DNA of 64,000 bases from Rhizobacter sp. Root1221 (GTDB taxonomy: Bacteria; Pseudomonadota; Gammaproteobacteria; Burkholderiales; Burkholderiaceae_C), in contig NZ_LMDI01000013.1 of NCBI RefSeq assembly GCF_001425785.1, positions 63,606 through 127,605 on the forward strand, written 5' to 3'. Under the pieces are notes generated by a model. The model saw nothing but the letters and a program-made list of their open reading frames with translations, was not told the origin of the DNA and made no database searches. Within the stretch, counting starts at the first letter, position 1; the number at the start of each line of letters is the position of its first letter. Both the position numbers and the translations under genes were made by a program. Below are positions 44,758 through 51,612 of the stretch, piece after piece.

Positions 44758-46686
44758 ATGTTCGAAACCATTCGCTCCTATTCACGCGTCCTGATGTACA
44801 TCCTCGTGCCGTTGATCATCGGCTCGTTCGTGCTGGTCGGCGTCGACAGCTACTTCAACCTGCGTGACGGTGGCAACGCCACGGTGGCCAAGGTCAACGG
44901 CAAGGACATCAAGCAGACGGAATGGGACGCGTGGTTCCGCCAGTCGCTCGACCAGTTCCGCCGCCAGGCCCCGAACGTCGACCTGCGCATGTTCGAGACG
45001 CCCGAGATGAAGCGCCAGGCGCTCGATGAACTGGTGCGCGAGCGTGTGATGCGCGAAGCGGCCGTGAAGGGGGGGTACTCCACCACCGACGAACGCCTGA
45101 TCGCCTTCTACCGCAACGACCCGCAGTTCGCGCCGTTCCGCGGCCCGGACGGTGTCATCGACAAGGCACGCCTCGAGATGGCCGTGGCGGCCCAGGGCAT
45201 GTCGGTCAAGGGCCTGGAGGCCCAGATGCGCGACATGCTCGCGTTGCGCCAGGTCACGCTCGGCATGACCGGCTCGGTGGTGGCCCCTGAGGCGGCGGCC
45301 TCGTCGGCGCTCGACGCCATGTTCCAGCAGCGCGAGGTGCAGATCGAGAAGTTCGATGCCCGCACCTACGCCACGAAGGTGAGCCCCACCGACGCGGACA
45401 TCGACACCTACTACAAGGACCCCGCGAACCAGGCCCAGTTCAAGTCCGTCGAGCAGGCCGACATCGAATACGTCGTGCTCGACCTCGACGCGGTGAAGAA
45501 GTCCATCACCGTCGCGGAAGACGACCTGAAGAAGTACTACACCGAAAACCTGAAGCAGTACACCGCGCCCGAAGAACGCCGTGTGCGCCAGATCCTCATC
45601 AAGGGCGACGACCGCACTGCCGCCAAGGCCAAGGCCGAGTCGCTGCTGGCCGACCTGAAGAAGAACCCGGCCTCGTTCGCCGACGTGGCGCGCAAGAACT
45701 CGCAGGACGCCGGCTCCGCCGAACGGGGTGGTGAGCTCGACATCGCCATCGCACGCGGCGACACCGACAAGGACTACGAAGCCGCGCTGTTCGCGCTCAA
45801 GCCCACCGAGCTGAGCCCCGTGGTCGCCACGCCCGAAGGTTTCTACATCCTGCAACTGGTGTCGGCCAAGGGCGGCGAGGCGAAGAGCTTCGAATCGGTC
45901 CGTGCCGAGATCGAGGAGGCCGTCCAGAAGCAGCTGGCCCAGGTCCGCTACAACGAGACCGCCACCGAGTTCACGAACATCGTCTTCGAGCAGTCCGACA
46001 GCCTGAAGCCCGCGGCCGACAAGCTCAAGCTGCAGGTGCAGACCGCCAAGGCCGTGACGCGCCAGGCCGTGCAGGGCGCCCAGGGCCCGCTGGCGTCGGC
46101 CAAGCTGCTCGAGGCCGTGTTCGCCTCCGAGGCGCTGAACAACAAGCGCAACACCGAGGCCGTGGAAACCAAGCAGAACCAGCTCACCGCGGCGCGCGTG
46201 GTGGCGTACCGCCCGTCGGCGCTGCGCCCGCTCGCCGAGGTGCGCGACCAGGTGAAGGCGCGCCTCGTTGCCTCGCAGGCCGCCGCGCTGGCCCGCAAGG
46301 AAGGCGAGGCCCGCCTGGCCGCAGCCAAGGCTGCGCCGGCCACCGCGTTGCCGTCGGCGCCCGTCACGCTGTCGCGTGCCAAGGCCGCCGAGTTCCCGCG
46401 TGACGTGGTGGACACCGCACTGAAGGTGCCGGCCGCCACGCTGCCCGCCGTCGTGGGCGTGGACCTGGGCGACCAGGGTTATGCCGTGGTGCGGGTCACC
46501 AAGGTGCTTGGCCGCGACCCCGTGGCCGGCGACGCGAAACAGGCTGCCGCGCAGTACGCGCAGGCCTGGGGTGCCGCCGAGTCCGATGCCTACTACCAGG
46601 CCCTCAAGACGCGCTTCAAGGTCAAGGTCACGGCGCCTGTTGGCGCGGCGGAAGAAAAATCAACGGAAGCCGTTGCGTCGAAGTGA
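44758..46686 (+). CDS. ppiD: Peptidyl-prolyl cis-trans isomerase/periplasmic chaperone PpiD
   Basis: A 642-residue inner-membrane-anchored chaperone of the SurA/PpiD type, helping folding of exported proteins at the Sec translocon. A single span lies near residues 13-30 (VLMYILVPLIIGSFVLVGVD), followed by a SurA-N-like helical domain (NGKDIKQTEWDAWFRQSLDQ). A parvulin domain is at about 275-370 (RRVRQILIKGDDRTAAKAKA; ASFADVARKNSQDAGSAERG). The C-terminal half is helical. ATG 44758 has a GAGG site in front. The length matches E. coli PpiD (623). It lies between two tRNA genes. Confidence 0.95.
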   Translation: MFETIRSYSRVLMYILVPLIIGSFVLVGVDSYFNLRDGGNATVAKVNGKDIKQTEWDAWFRQSLDQFRRQAPNVDLRMFETPEMKRQALDELVRERVMREAAVKGGYSTTDERLIAFYRNDPQFAPFRGPDGVIDKARLEMAVAAQGMSVKGLEAQMRDMLALRQVTLGMTGSVVAPEAAASSALDAMFQQREVQIEKFDARTYATKVSPTDADIDTYYKDPANQAQFKSVEQADIEYVVLDLDAVKKSITVAEDDLKKYYTENLKQYTAPEERRVRQILIKGDDRTAAKAKAESLLADLKKNPASFADVARKNSQDAGSAERGGELDIAIARGDTDKDYEAALFALKPTELSPVVATPEGFYILQLVSAKGGEAKSFESVRAEIEEAVQKQLAQVRYNETATEFTNIVFEQSDSLKPAADKLKLQVQTAKAVTRQAVQGAQGPLASAKLLEAVFASEALNNKRNTEAVETKQNQLTAARVVAYRPSALRPLAEVRDQVKARLVASQAAALARKEGEARLAAAKAAPATALPSAPVTLSRAKAAEFPRDVVDTALKVPAATLPAVVGVDLGDQGYAVVRVTKVLGRDPVAGDAKQAAAQYAQAWGAAESDAYYQALKTRFKVKVTAPVGAAEEKSTEAVASK

Positions 46687-46717
46687 GGAAACCGGCTACA
46701 ATCAACGGCTTACGACG

Positions 46718-46793
46718 GTGGCTGTAGCTCAGTTGGTAGAGTCCAGGATTGTGATTCCTGTTGTCGTGGGTTCGAGCCCCATCAGCCACCCCA
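46718..46793 (+). tRNA. tRNA-His (anticodon GTG)
   Basis: A 76-base cloverleaf: acceptor GTGGCTG pairing with CAGCCAC, D-arm GCTCAGTTGGTAGAGT, anticodon loop TTGTGAT (GTG) in the CAGGA/TCCTG stem, T-arm GTGGGTTCGAGCCCCAT and CCA end. The base before it, G at 46717, can pair with discriminator C73 as the G-1 typical of tRNA-His. Confidence 0.96.
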
Positions 46794-46810
46794 AAAGACG
46801 TTAATAAAAC

Positions 46811-46832
46811 AGCCACTTCGGTGGCTTTTTTA
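46811..46832 (+). terminator. Terminator after tRNA-His
   Basis: The stem AGCCAC/GTGGCT with a TTCG tetraloop is followed by TTTTT, 17 bases after the tRNA. The stem sequence repeats part of the tRNA acceptor sequence. Confidence 0.92.
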
Positions 46833-46849
46833 TTGGCGACGTCAAAAGC

Positions 46850-47190
46850 GATTTGTGCCCGATCCGATCCGGGCCGCCGGGTTTGCAGCCCAGGCTGCAA
46901 CGTGGCTGACACCAAGGTGTGTGTATCTCCGCATCATGGCCAGGGAGGCCCGGCACCGGCAACATCGTGTCGGCCTGGACGTACCCGCTGGTCCAGGTGT
47001 GCCACAAGTCGTGGAACCGCACGGCCGGCAATTCGGCCCGAATGCAGGCCTGGCGCCAAGCGTGATTGCTACTGATCTTGCCGGTGGGTGAATCCAGCAC
47101 TTGCACCGCCTCCTCCTGGCCTTGGATGGACGCGGTTTTGCATTAAGCAGTGTTATTGCTGCGCTCGGATCCAGGCATTGGTCGAGCGCA
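46850..47190 (-). pseudogene. Decayed tyrosine recombinase (phage-type integrase) next to tRNA-His
   Basis: On the minus strand pieces of an integrase C-terminal domain appear in different frames. STNAWIRAQQ and AITLLNAK lie near 47150-47190. Then VQVLDSPTGKISSNHAWRQA, followed by RFHDLWHTWTSGYVQADTM, runs from about 47110 to 46970. Then LAMMRRYTHLGVSHVAAWA, with the catalytic Tyr, runs to about 46900. The order matches integrases (…HDLRHTWASWHVQ…RYAHL…), but the catalytic Arg of HxLRH is Trp and at least two frameshifts are needed. Its end faces tRNA-His, the usual attachment site for such integrases. The gap 46833-47649 has no intact gene. Confidence 0.72.
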
Positions 47191-47192
47191 CG

Positions 47193-47218
47193 CCAAGCCC
47201 AAGCCCAAGCCCAAGCCC
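47193..47218. repeat. Hexanucleotide tandem repeat
   Basis: CCAAGC is repeated four full times plus two bases. It lies at the 5' end of the decayed integrase. Slippage there could have helped disrupt the gene. Confidence 0.85.
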
Positions 47219-47502
47219 ATCGCGGTGCCGGCCGCCTCGTGCGCGCCGCGCCCTCGAGTGCGACGCCGCTCGAACGCGCTCCGGCCGCCAACCCCACCGA
47301 TGGAGATTCCCGCGATTCCTGCGTGTGTGGTCCTGAGGCTGATCCGGGTGCGCTGAGGGTGCATTCTCCTGGTTCGGCTGGTTTGGCTGCGGCTGGAACA
47401 CCGGGTGCCGCCATTTGGCTCATTCTGTCCCGCGGACGCGCTGCATCACGAATTGTTCGGGACCGACCCATTACATGTGGTTGCCAAACATACCCGGTAC
47501 TC

Positions 47503-47521
47503 CCCCCCAAGGATAGGGGGG
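47503..47521. promoter_or_regulatory. C6-N7-G6 palindrome upstream of the HTH gene
   Basis: CCCCCC-AAGGATA-GGGGGG forms a short perfect inverted repeat in otherwise A/T-richer DNA, about 130 bases before the HTH start. It could be an operator or a transcript hairpin; there is no T run, so a terminator is unlikely. Confidence 0.35.
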
Positions 47522-47649
47522 TGCAAACCCGCATCCACTCCTACACTGAATTTCGAACCCGACAAATGGGAATTTGGCCGCTGCTGATATTCGCACAGTC
47601 GCCGAAGCGGTCTTCGACGATCGCGTTGTCCGTCTTCAGGGAGAAAACA

Positions 47650-47919
47650 TTGCCGCCGAAAGGGATTGAGAAGCTCAGCGAGGCTGAGCGACAGGTATTC
47701 GATTGGCTGATCGCCGGAAAATCGAACTGGGAGATATCGATGATCCTCAAGAAAAGTACCTGGACCGTGAAGAACCAGGTCAAGAGCATCTATTTGAAGC
47801 TGGGTGTGAATAATCGGGTGTCGGCCATGCGCTGGTTCATCGATACCGAATCCGACGAATATGGCGATTCGCTGCCGGCCGCCACCGGGCACCGCCGCGA
47901 AGGCGTTACGCAGCCATGA
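47650..47919 (+). CDS. Orphan LuxR/GerE-type HTH protein
   Basis: A short protein consisting of a single GerE-type DNA-binding domain: KLSEAERQVFDWLIAGKSNW, EISMILKKSTWTVKNQVKSI, then YLKLGVNNRVSAMRWFI. The TTG start at 47650 has AGGGAG six bases upstream and gives 89 residues. An ATG at 47566 in the same frame would give 117 residues but lacks a ribosome site. There is no receiver, PAS or ligand domain. The stop overlaps the ATG of the following SDR (ATGA), so the two are coupled. It resembles the C-terminal part of EpsA/PEP-CTERM-associated regulators; the target is unknown. Confidence 0.72.
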   Translation: MPPKGIEKLSEAERQVFDWLIAGKSNWEISMILKKSTWTVKNQVKSIYLKLGVNNRVSAMRWFIDTESDEYGDSLPAATGHRREGVTQP

Positions 47920-48686
47920 GCCGCAGTCACCGGCGCGTAGCCGCCGTCACCGGCGCCACTTCCGGCATCGGCCGTGCCACCGCGCTCGAGCTGCTGGAGC
48001 AGGGCCACTGGTCCGTGGTGGGTTGCGGGCGCCGCGCACAACGGTTGTCGGAGCTGGAGGCCGAGGCTGCAAGGGCCGACAAGCTGTTCGCCGGCCTTGC
48101 GGCGGATGTGGCCGAAGCCAGCCTCGTGCAGCGGCTGTCGGACCTTGCGCAGCAGCGCACCGGCCTGGCGCCCACGCTGTTCGTGTTGAGCGCCGGCCGC
48201 GGCCTGCGCGGCACGCTGCTCACTTCCGACGAGCAGGCTTGGCCGCAGCTGTTCGAGACCAACGTGCTGGCGCTGTTCGGGCAGATGCGCGACTGCGCGC
48301 GGCTGCTGCTGGCCGACACCGCCTCTGCCGAAGCCGGCGTGCCGCGCGACATCGTCGTCATCGGCTCCACCGCCGGCCGCACCGTGTCGTCGGCCAACCC
48401 TGTGTACGGGGCTACCAAGTTCGCGCTGCATTCCGTGGTGGAGTCGCTGCGGCAGGAGGTCGCTCCCAGCGGCGTGCGTGTCACGCTGGTGGAGCCGGGC
48501 TTCGTGCGCTCCGGGTTCCAGGAGGTCGCGGCCTACGAACAGGCCTTCATGCGACAGGTCGAGGCCGACTGTGGCCCGCTGCTGGTGCCCGAGGACGTGG
48601 CGCGTGCGATCGCGTTCGCGGTGAGCCAGCCCGCCCACGTGCACATCGACGACATCCGCTTGAGGCCCACGCGCCAGAAAATCTAG
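47916..48686 (+). CDS. Short-chain dehydrogenase/reductase
   Basis: A 256-residue classical SDR: nucleotide motif VAAVTGATSGIGRATALELL, catalytic Ser in DIVVIGSTAGRTVSSANPVY, and YGATK Tyr/Lys pair, followed by VTLVEPGFVRSGF. The usual NNAG motif is changed to SAGRG (LFVLSAGRGLRGTLL), common in a subset of SDRs. Arg residues after the first strand (GCGRRAQRL) favour NADP. It overlaps the small HTH gene by four bases and precedes the Lgt-like gene by 59 bases. No substrate can be named. Confidence 0.88.
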   Translation: MSRSHRRVAAVTGATSGIGRATALELLEQGHWSVVGCGRRAQRLSELEAEAARADKLFAGLAADVAEASLVQRLSDLAQQRTGLAPTLFVLSAGRGLRGTLLTSDEQAWPQLFETNVLALFGQMRDCARLLLADTASAEAGVPRDIVVIGSTAGRTVSSANPVYGATKFALHSVVESLRQEVAPSGVRVTLVEPGFVRSGFQEVAAYEQAFMRQVEADCGPLLVPEDVARAIAFAVSQPAHVHIDDIRLRPTRQKI

Positions 48687-48745
48687 GGCCCGGAATGCCC
48701 CGCCGGAGCGGCTAGCATCGCCAACATTCACATACCGTTCATGCC

Positions 48746-49663
48746 ATGTCCTATCCCTACTTGAGCGACGCGCTGAAGGCCCTGACGGGCCTCGACATCC
48801 CGCTGCCCCTGCCGACCTTCGGGCTGTGCGTGGTGGGGGCGATGCTCGTCGCCACCGTGTTCTTCCGCCGCGAACTGCAGCGGCTGCGCCTCGCCGGCGA
48901 GTTGCGTCCGGTGAAGCCGCGGCCGCGCGACGACAGCCCGCTGCCGGTGGAAGACAAGCGCGGGCTCGACGAGTTCGTCTCCACCTTTGCCTGCGCGGTG
49001 CTGATCAGTGGCGTCCTCGGCGCGCGCATCTTTCACATCTTCGAGCACCTGCCCCAGTTCTTGGCCGATCCGTGGCCGATGATCTTCTCGCGCAGCGGGC
49101 TCAGCATCATGGGTGGCCTGATCGTCGGCACCTTCGCCGGCATCTGGGTGGTATGGCGCTCGGGCCTGCCGCTGCGGCCGGTGCTCGACGCCGCCGCGCC
49201 CACCATGATGATCGGCTACGGCCTCGGCCGCATCGGTTGCCAGATCTCGGGCGACGGCGACTGGGGCACGGTGGCCAACATGGCGCTCAAGCCCGACTGG
49301 CTGCCCACCTGGCTGTGGGCGCAGACCTACGACAACAACATCTACGGTGTCGTGATCCCGGCGCCTGGCGTGTACCCCGCGCCGATCTACGAGACCACGA
49401 TGGCGCTGCTGCTGTTCGGGCTGCTGTGGGCTGTTCGTCGTCATCCGTTCAGCAAGGGCTGGCTGTTCGCGGTGTACCTGCTGCTCGCAGGCGCGGAGCG
49501 GCTGCTGATCGAGCAGATCCGCGTCAACCCGGTGCTCGAATTCATCGGCGTCCGGGCCACCCAGGCCGAGATGATCTCCGGCGTGTTCATCGTGCTCGGC
49601 CTGGCCGGCATCGCGCTGCTGAGCCGCCGCTCGCCGCCGGCCGGCAAGCCGGTGCCTGCCTAG
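48746..49663 (+). CDS. Lgt-like prolipoprotein diacylglyceryl transferase family protein
   Basis: A 305-residue polytopic protein with the Lgt fold (GLSIMGGLIVGTFAGIWVVW, GYGLGRIGCQISGDGDWG, AGAERLLIEQIRVNP). True Lgt transfers diacylglyceryl from phosphatidylglycerol to the lipobox Cys. Here the essential His of the HGG motif is Met, and the GRIGNxxNGE signature is GRIGCQISGD with Asp in place of Glu, while the RxxxE pair is kept. It also carries an extra polar segment (residues 48-70). It is probably a paralog with altered activity, with the housekeeping lgt elsewhere in the genome. Family call firm, activity doubtful. Confidence 0.82.
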   Translation: MSYPYLSDALKALTGLDIPLPLPTFGLCVVGAMLVATVFFRRELQRLRLAGELRPVKPRPRDDSPLPVEDKRGLDEFVSTFACAVLISGVLGARIFHIFEHLPQFLADPWPMIFSRSGLSIMGGLIVGTFAGIWVVWRSGLPLRPVLDAAAPTMMIGYGLGRIGCQISGDGDWGTVANMALKPDWLPTWLWAQTYDNNIYGVVIPAPGVYPAPIYETTMALLLFGLLWAVRRHPFSKGWLFAVYLLLAGAERLLIEQIRVNPVLEFIGVRATQAEMISGVFIVLGLAGIALLSRRSPPAGKPVPA

Positions 49664-49824
49664 ACACGTTCGTCGCCGGCTCCGCAAAGGGGCCGCCATG
49701 TCGAGGCGTCGCTGGGGGTGGTGTCCGTGCCAAGGAGTGCGCGAAATCCTCGTGGTCCACGCCACGGAACGCCCCTGTCGGCGATGGCCGCTGGGTTGCG
49801 CCGGTGCAGGCGATCCACTGCGGC

Positions 49825-50000
49825 ATGAGCAAGACACTGACCGACACGCAGCACCACTGGCTCAAGTGGCGTCAGGTGGTCGAGCCGTCCATCGGCCATG
49901 CCAAGCACGACAACGACGGCATGCAGCGATGCGCTGCATGCCGTGTCGTACGCACTGAGCCGGCGACATCGAAATTTGCCGGCGCCGCCGTCTTTCCAGA
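49825..50000 (+). pseudogene. IS5-type transposase C-terminal remnant
   Basis: The 450-base gap 49664-50113 has no intact gene. From about 49838 one frame reads LTDTQHHWLKWRQVVEPSIG and then HAKHDNDGMQRC; a shifted frame continues GDALHAVSYALSRRHRNL. This matches the end of IS5-group transposases (…RRQAIEPVIGHxKxDxRMxRCxLKGxxGDALHAVLC…), including the catalytic Glu region, with several residues missing at the shift. No inverted terminal repeats or target duplication were found. The rest of the gap shows nothing I can name apart from a TATAGT at 50060-50065 that could be a -10 box for the downstream operon. Confidence 0.65.
49918..49942. repeat. Perfect 11-base inverted repeat inside the transposase remnant
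   Basis: GGCATGCAGCG and its exact complement are separated by ATG. It lies exactly at the point where the transposase reading frame shifts, about 170 bases before the first gene of the biosynthetic operon. Confidence 0.85.
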
Positions 50001-50113
50001 CCGGGGGCTGCGGGTCGGATAGCCCCTGAGGGCCATATACATGCACGGGGACCGCTTCCTATAGTGCCGCAGCTGTCGGCACATCGGCAGATGCACACCT
50101 GGAGGTATGGCAC

Positions 50114-50425
50114 ATGGATAGCGCAGCCCCGGCGCAATTGCTCGCGTCGGCCGAGACCCACGCTCACATCCACGGCGAGGCGCAGATCCGCGGCTGGATC
50201 GTGCACCGCCTGTCCCGCATGCTGGGCGTGAAGCCCGAGGCCATTGGCATCGATGACCCGCTGGCCGAGTACGGGCTCGACTCGGTGGAGGCCATCGCGC
50301 TGTCGGGCGAGCTGTCCGATCACCTCGGCCGCCGCTGGCCGCCCACGCTGGTGTGGGATCACCCCACGATTGCCGAGCTGTCGCGTTTCCTGGCGGTACA
50401 GATGAAGGGCGGGGCGGCACAGTGA
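50114..50425 (+). CDS. Stand-alone acyl carrier protein
   Basis: A 103-residue carrier protein with the phosphopantetheine site in EYGLDSVEAIALSGELSDHL (Ser of DSVE). Before it lies IRGWIVHRLSRMLGVKPEAI, and the last helix is HPTIAELSRFLAVQ. It is a type II-style ACP of a polyketide/NRPS system. The ribosome site GGAGG precedes the ATG. It overlaps the dehydrogenase gene by four bases and starts the operon. It may shuttle an extender, a starter or a substrate for the neighbouring dehydrogenase or dioxygenase. Confidence 0.92.
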   Translation: MDSAAPAQLLASAETHAHIHGEAQIRGWIVHRLSRMLGVKPEAIGIDDPLAEYGLDSVEAIALSGELSDHLGRRWPPTLVWDHPTIAELSRFLAVQMKGGAAQ

Positions 50426-51567
50426 TCAGCACCGATGCCTGGGTGCTGGCCGCCGGCACCTCGTTCCCCACCGCGCCGGGCCGGCTGCAGCGCGAGACCC
50501 TCCGCTTCGGCGAGATCGGCGCGAACGAGGTGCTGGCCGAGCCGCTGTATGGCTGCTGGGAAGGCAACATGTCGCATGCGCTGCTGCGCTCGCCGGTCGA
50601 CGTGTGCCGGCAGCGTGGCGAGGACCGCATCGTGCTCGGCAACGCCGGCGTCGTGCGCATCGTCGACACCGGGTGCGAGGTGGAGCACCTGCGGCCGGGC
50701 GACCTCTGCGTGCTGCTCAGCGTCGACCTGTGGGACGCGCACGGGTACCCGGTGAGGATCTTCGCCTACGACGCCCCCGGCAGCATCGGCCTGCTGGCCA
50801 AACAGGTGAAGCTGCGCGCCGACCAGGTCGTGCCGATCGCGCGCAACAGCCGCCATTCATTGCAGCAGTGGGCGGCCTTCTCGATCCGTTACGCCTCGGC
50901 CTGGGACAACTGGCAGGTGGCCCACGGCGCCTGGCGCCTGCAGATGAACGAGCCGGGCTTGACGCCCGAGGTCTGGGCCTGGGGTGGCGGCGTGGCATTG
51001 GCCGAGCTGCTGCTGGCCCGATCGCAGGGCTGCCGCGCGACGATGGTCACCTCCAACGACCAGCGCGCCGCGCTGTGCCGCAGCCTGGGGCTCGAGACGG
51101 TCGACCGCCGCGAGTTCCCCGACCTCTGGTTCGACGAGGCCCGCTTCGGCAGCGACCTCGACTACCGGCGGCGCTACATGCGCTCGGAGTCGGCCTTCCT
51201 GCAGCTGGTGAAGGAACGCACGGGCGGCGCCGGCGTGTCGATCTTCATCGACAACATCGGCGGCCCGGTGTTCCGCCCGACGCTGAAGGCGTTGGCGCGG
51301 CAGGGCGTGGTCGCCACTTGCGGCTGGAAGGAAGGCGAGAGCCTTGTGGTCAACCGCGCGGCCGAGTGCATCGGGCGCCACATCCATGTGTTCACCCACG
51401 GCGCCCGCCGCAGCCTCGAGGCCTTCCACTATGCCGAGCGGCACGACTGGCTCGCACCGCCCGACGGCAACGTGTGGGACTGGGAGCGCATCCCCGAGCT
51501 GGCTGACGAGTTCGCGGCCGGCCGCGTGGCGAGCTACTTTCCCCTGTTCCGCGTGAACGCCGACTGA
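50422..51567 (+). CDS. MDR-family enoyl reductase / crotonyl-CoA-reductase-like dehydrogenase
   Basis: A 381-residue zinc-free medium-chain dehydrogenase. The nucleotide-binding region reads EVWAWGGGVALAELLLARSQ, and the later TGGAGVSIFIDNIGGPVFRP plus GVVATCGWKEG is the MDR pattern. The long insert between (FPDLWFDEARFGSDLDYRRR) resembles crotonyl-CoA carboxylase/reductases, although the N-terminal half is divergent. It starts with GTG overlapping the ACP stop (GTGA). The downstream PKS has KR and DH but no ER, so this enzyme could act in trans as enoyl reductase or make an alkylmalonyl extender. Both roles are inference. Confidence 0.75.
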   Translation: MISTDAWVLAAGTSFPTAPGRLQRETLRFGEIGANEVLAEPLYGCWEGNMSHALLRSPVDVCRQRGEDRIVLGNAGVVRIVDTGCEVEHLRPGDLCVLLSVDLWDAHGYPVRIFAYDAPGSIGLLAKQVKLRADQVVPIARNSRHSLQQWAAFSIRYASAWDNWQVAHGAWRLQMNEPGLTPEVWAWGGGVALAELLLARSQGCRATMVTSNDQRAALCRSLGLETVDRREFPDLWFDEARFGSDLDYRRRYMRSESAFLQLVKERTGGAGVSIFIDNIGGPVFRPTLKALARQGVVATCGWKEGESLVVNRAAECIGRHIHVFTHGARRSLEAFHYAERHDWLAPPDGNVWDWERIPELADEFAAGRVASYFPLFRVNAD

Positions 51568-51612
51568 GTCTCCCCCTTCATTGCCGTCGCTCGCGGCACA
51601 GCAACCCTCCGC

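Noticed and set aside
47193-47218. Tandem CCAAGC repeat as a phase-variable switch
   Set aside because: The surrounding frame is a decayed integrase; no intact gene would be switched.
50036-50065. Sigma-70 promoter for the biosynthetic operon (TATAGT at 50060)
   Set aside because: No acceptable -35 box at proper spacing; mentioned only as a -10-like sequence.
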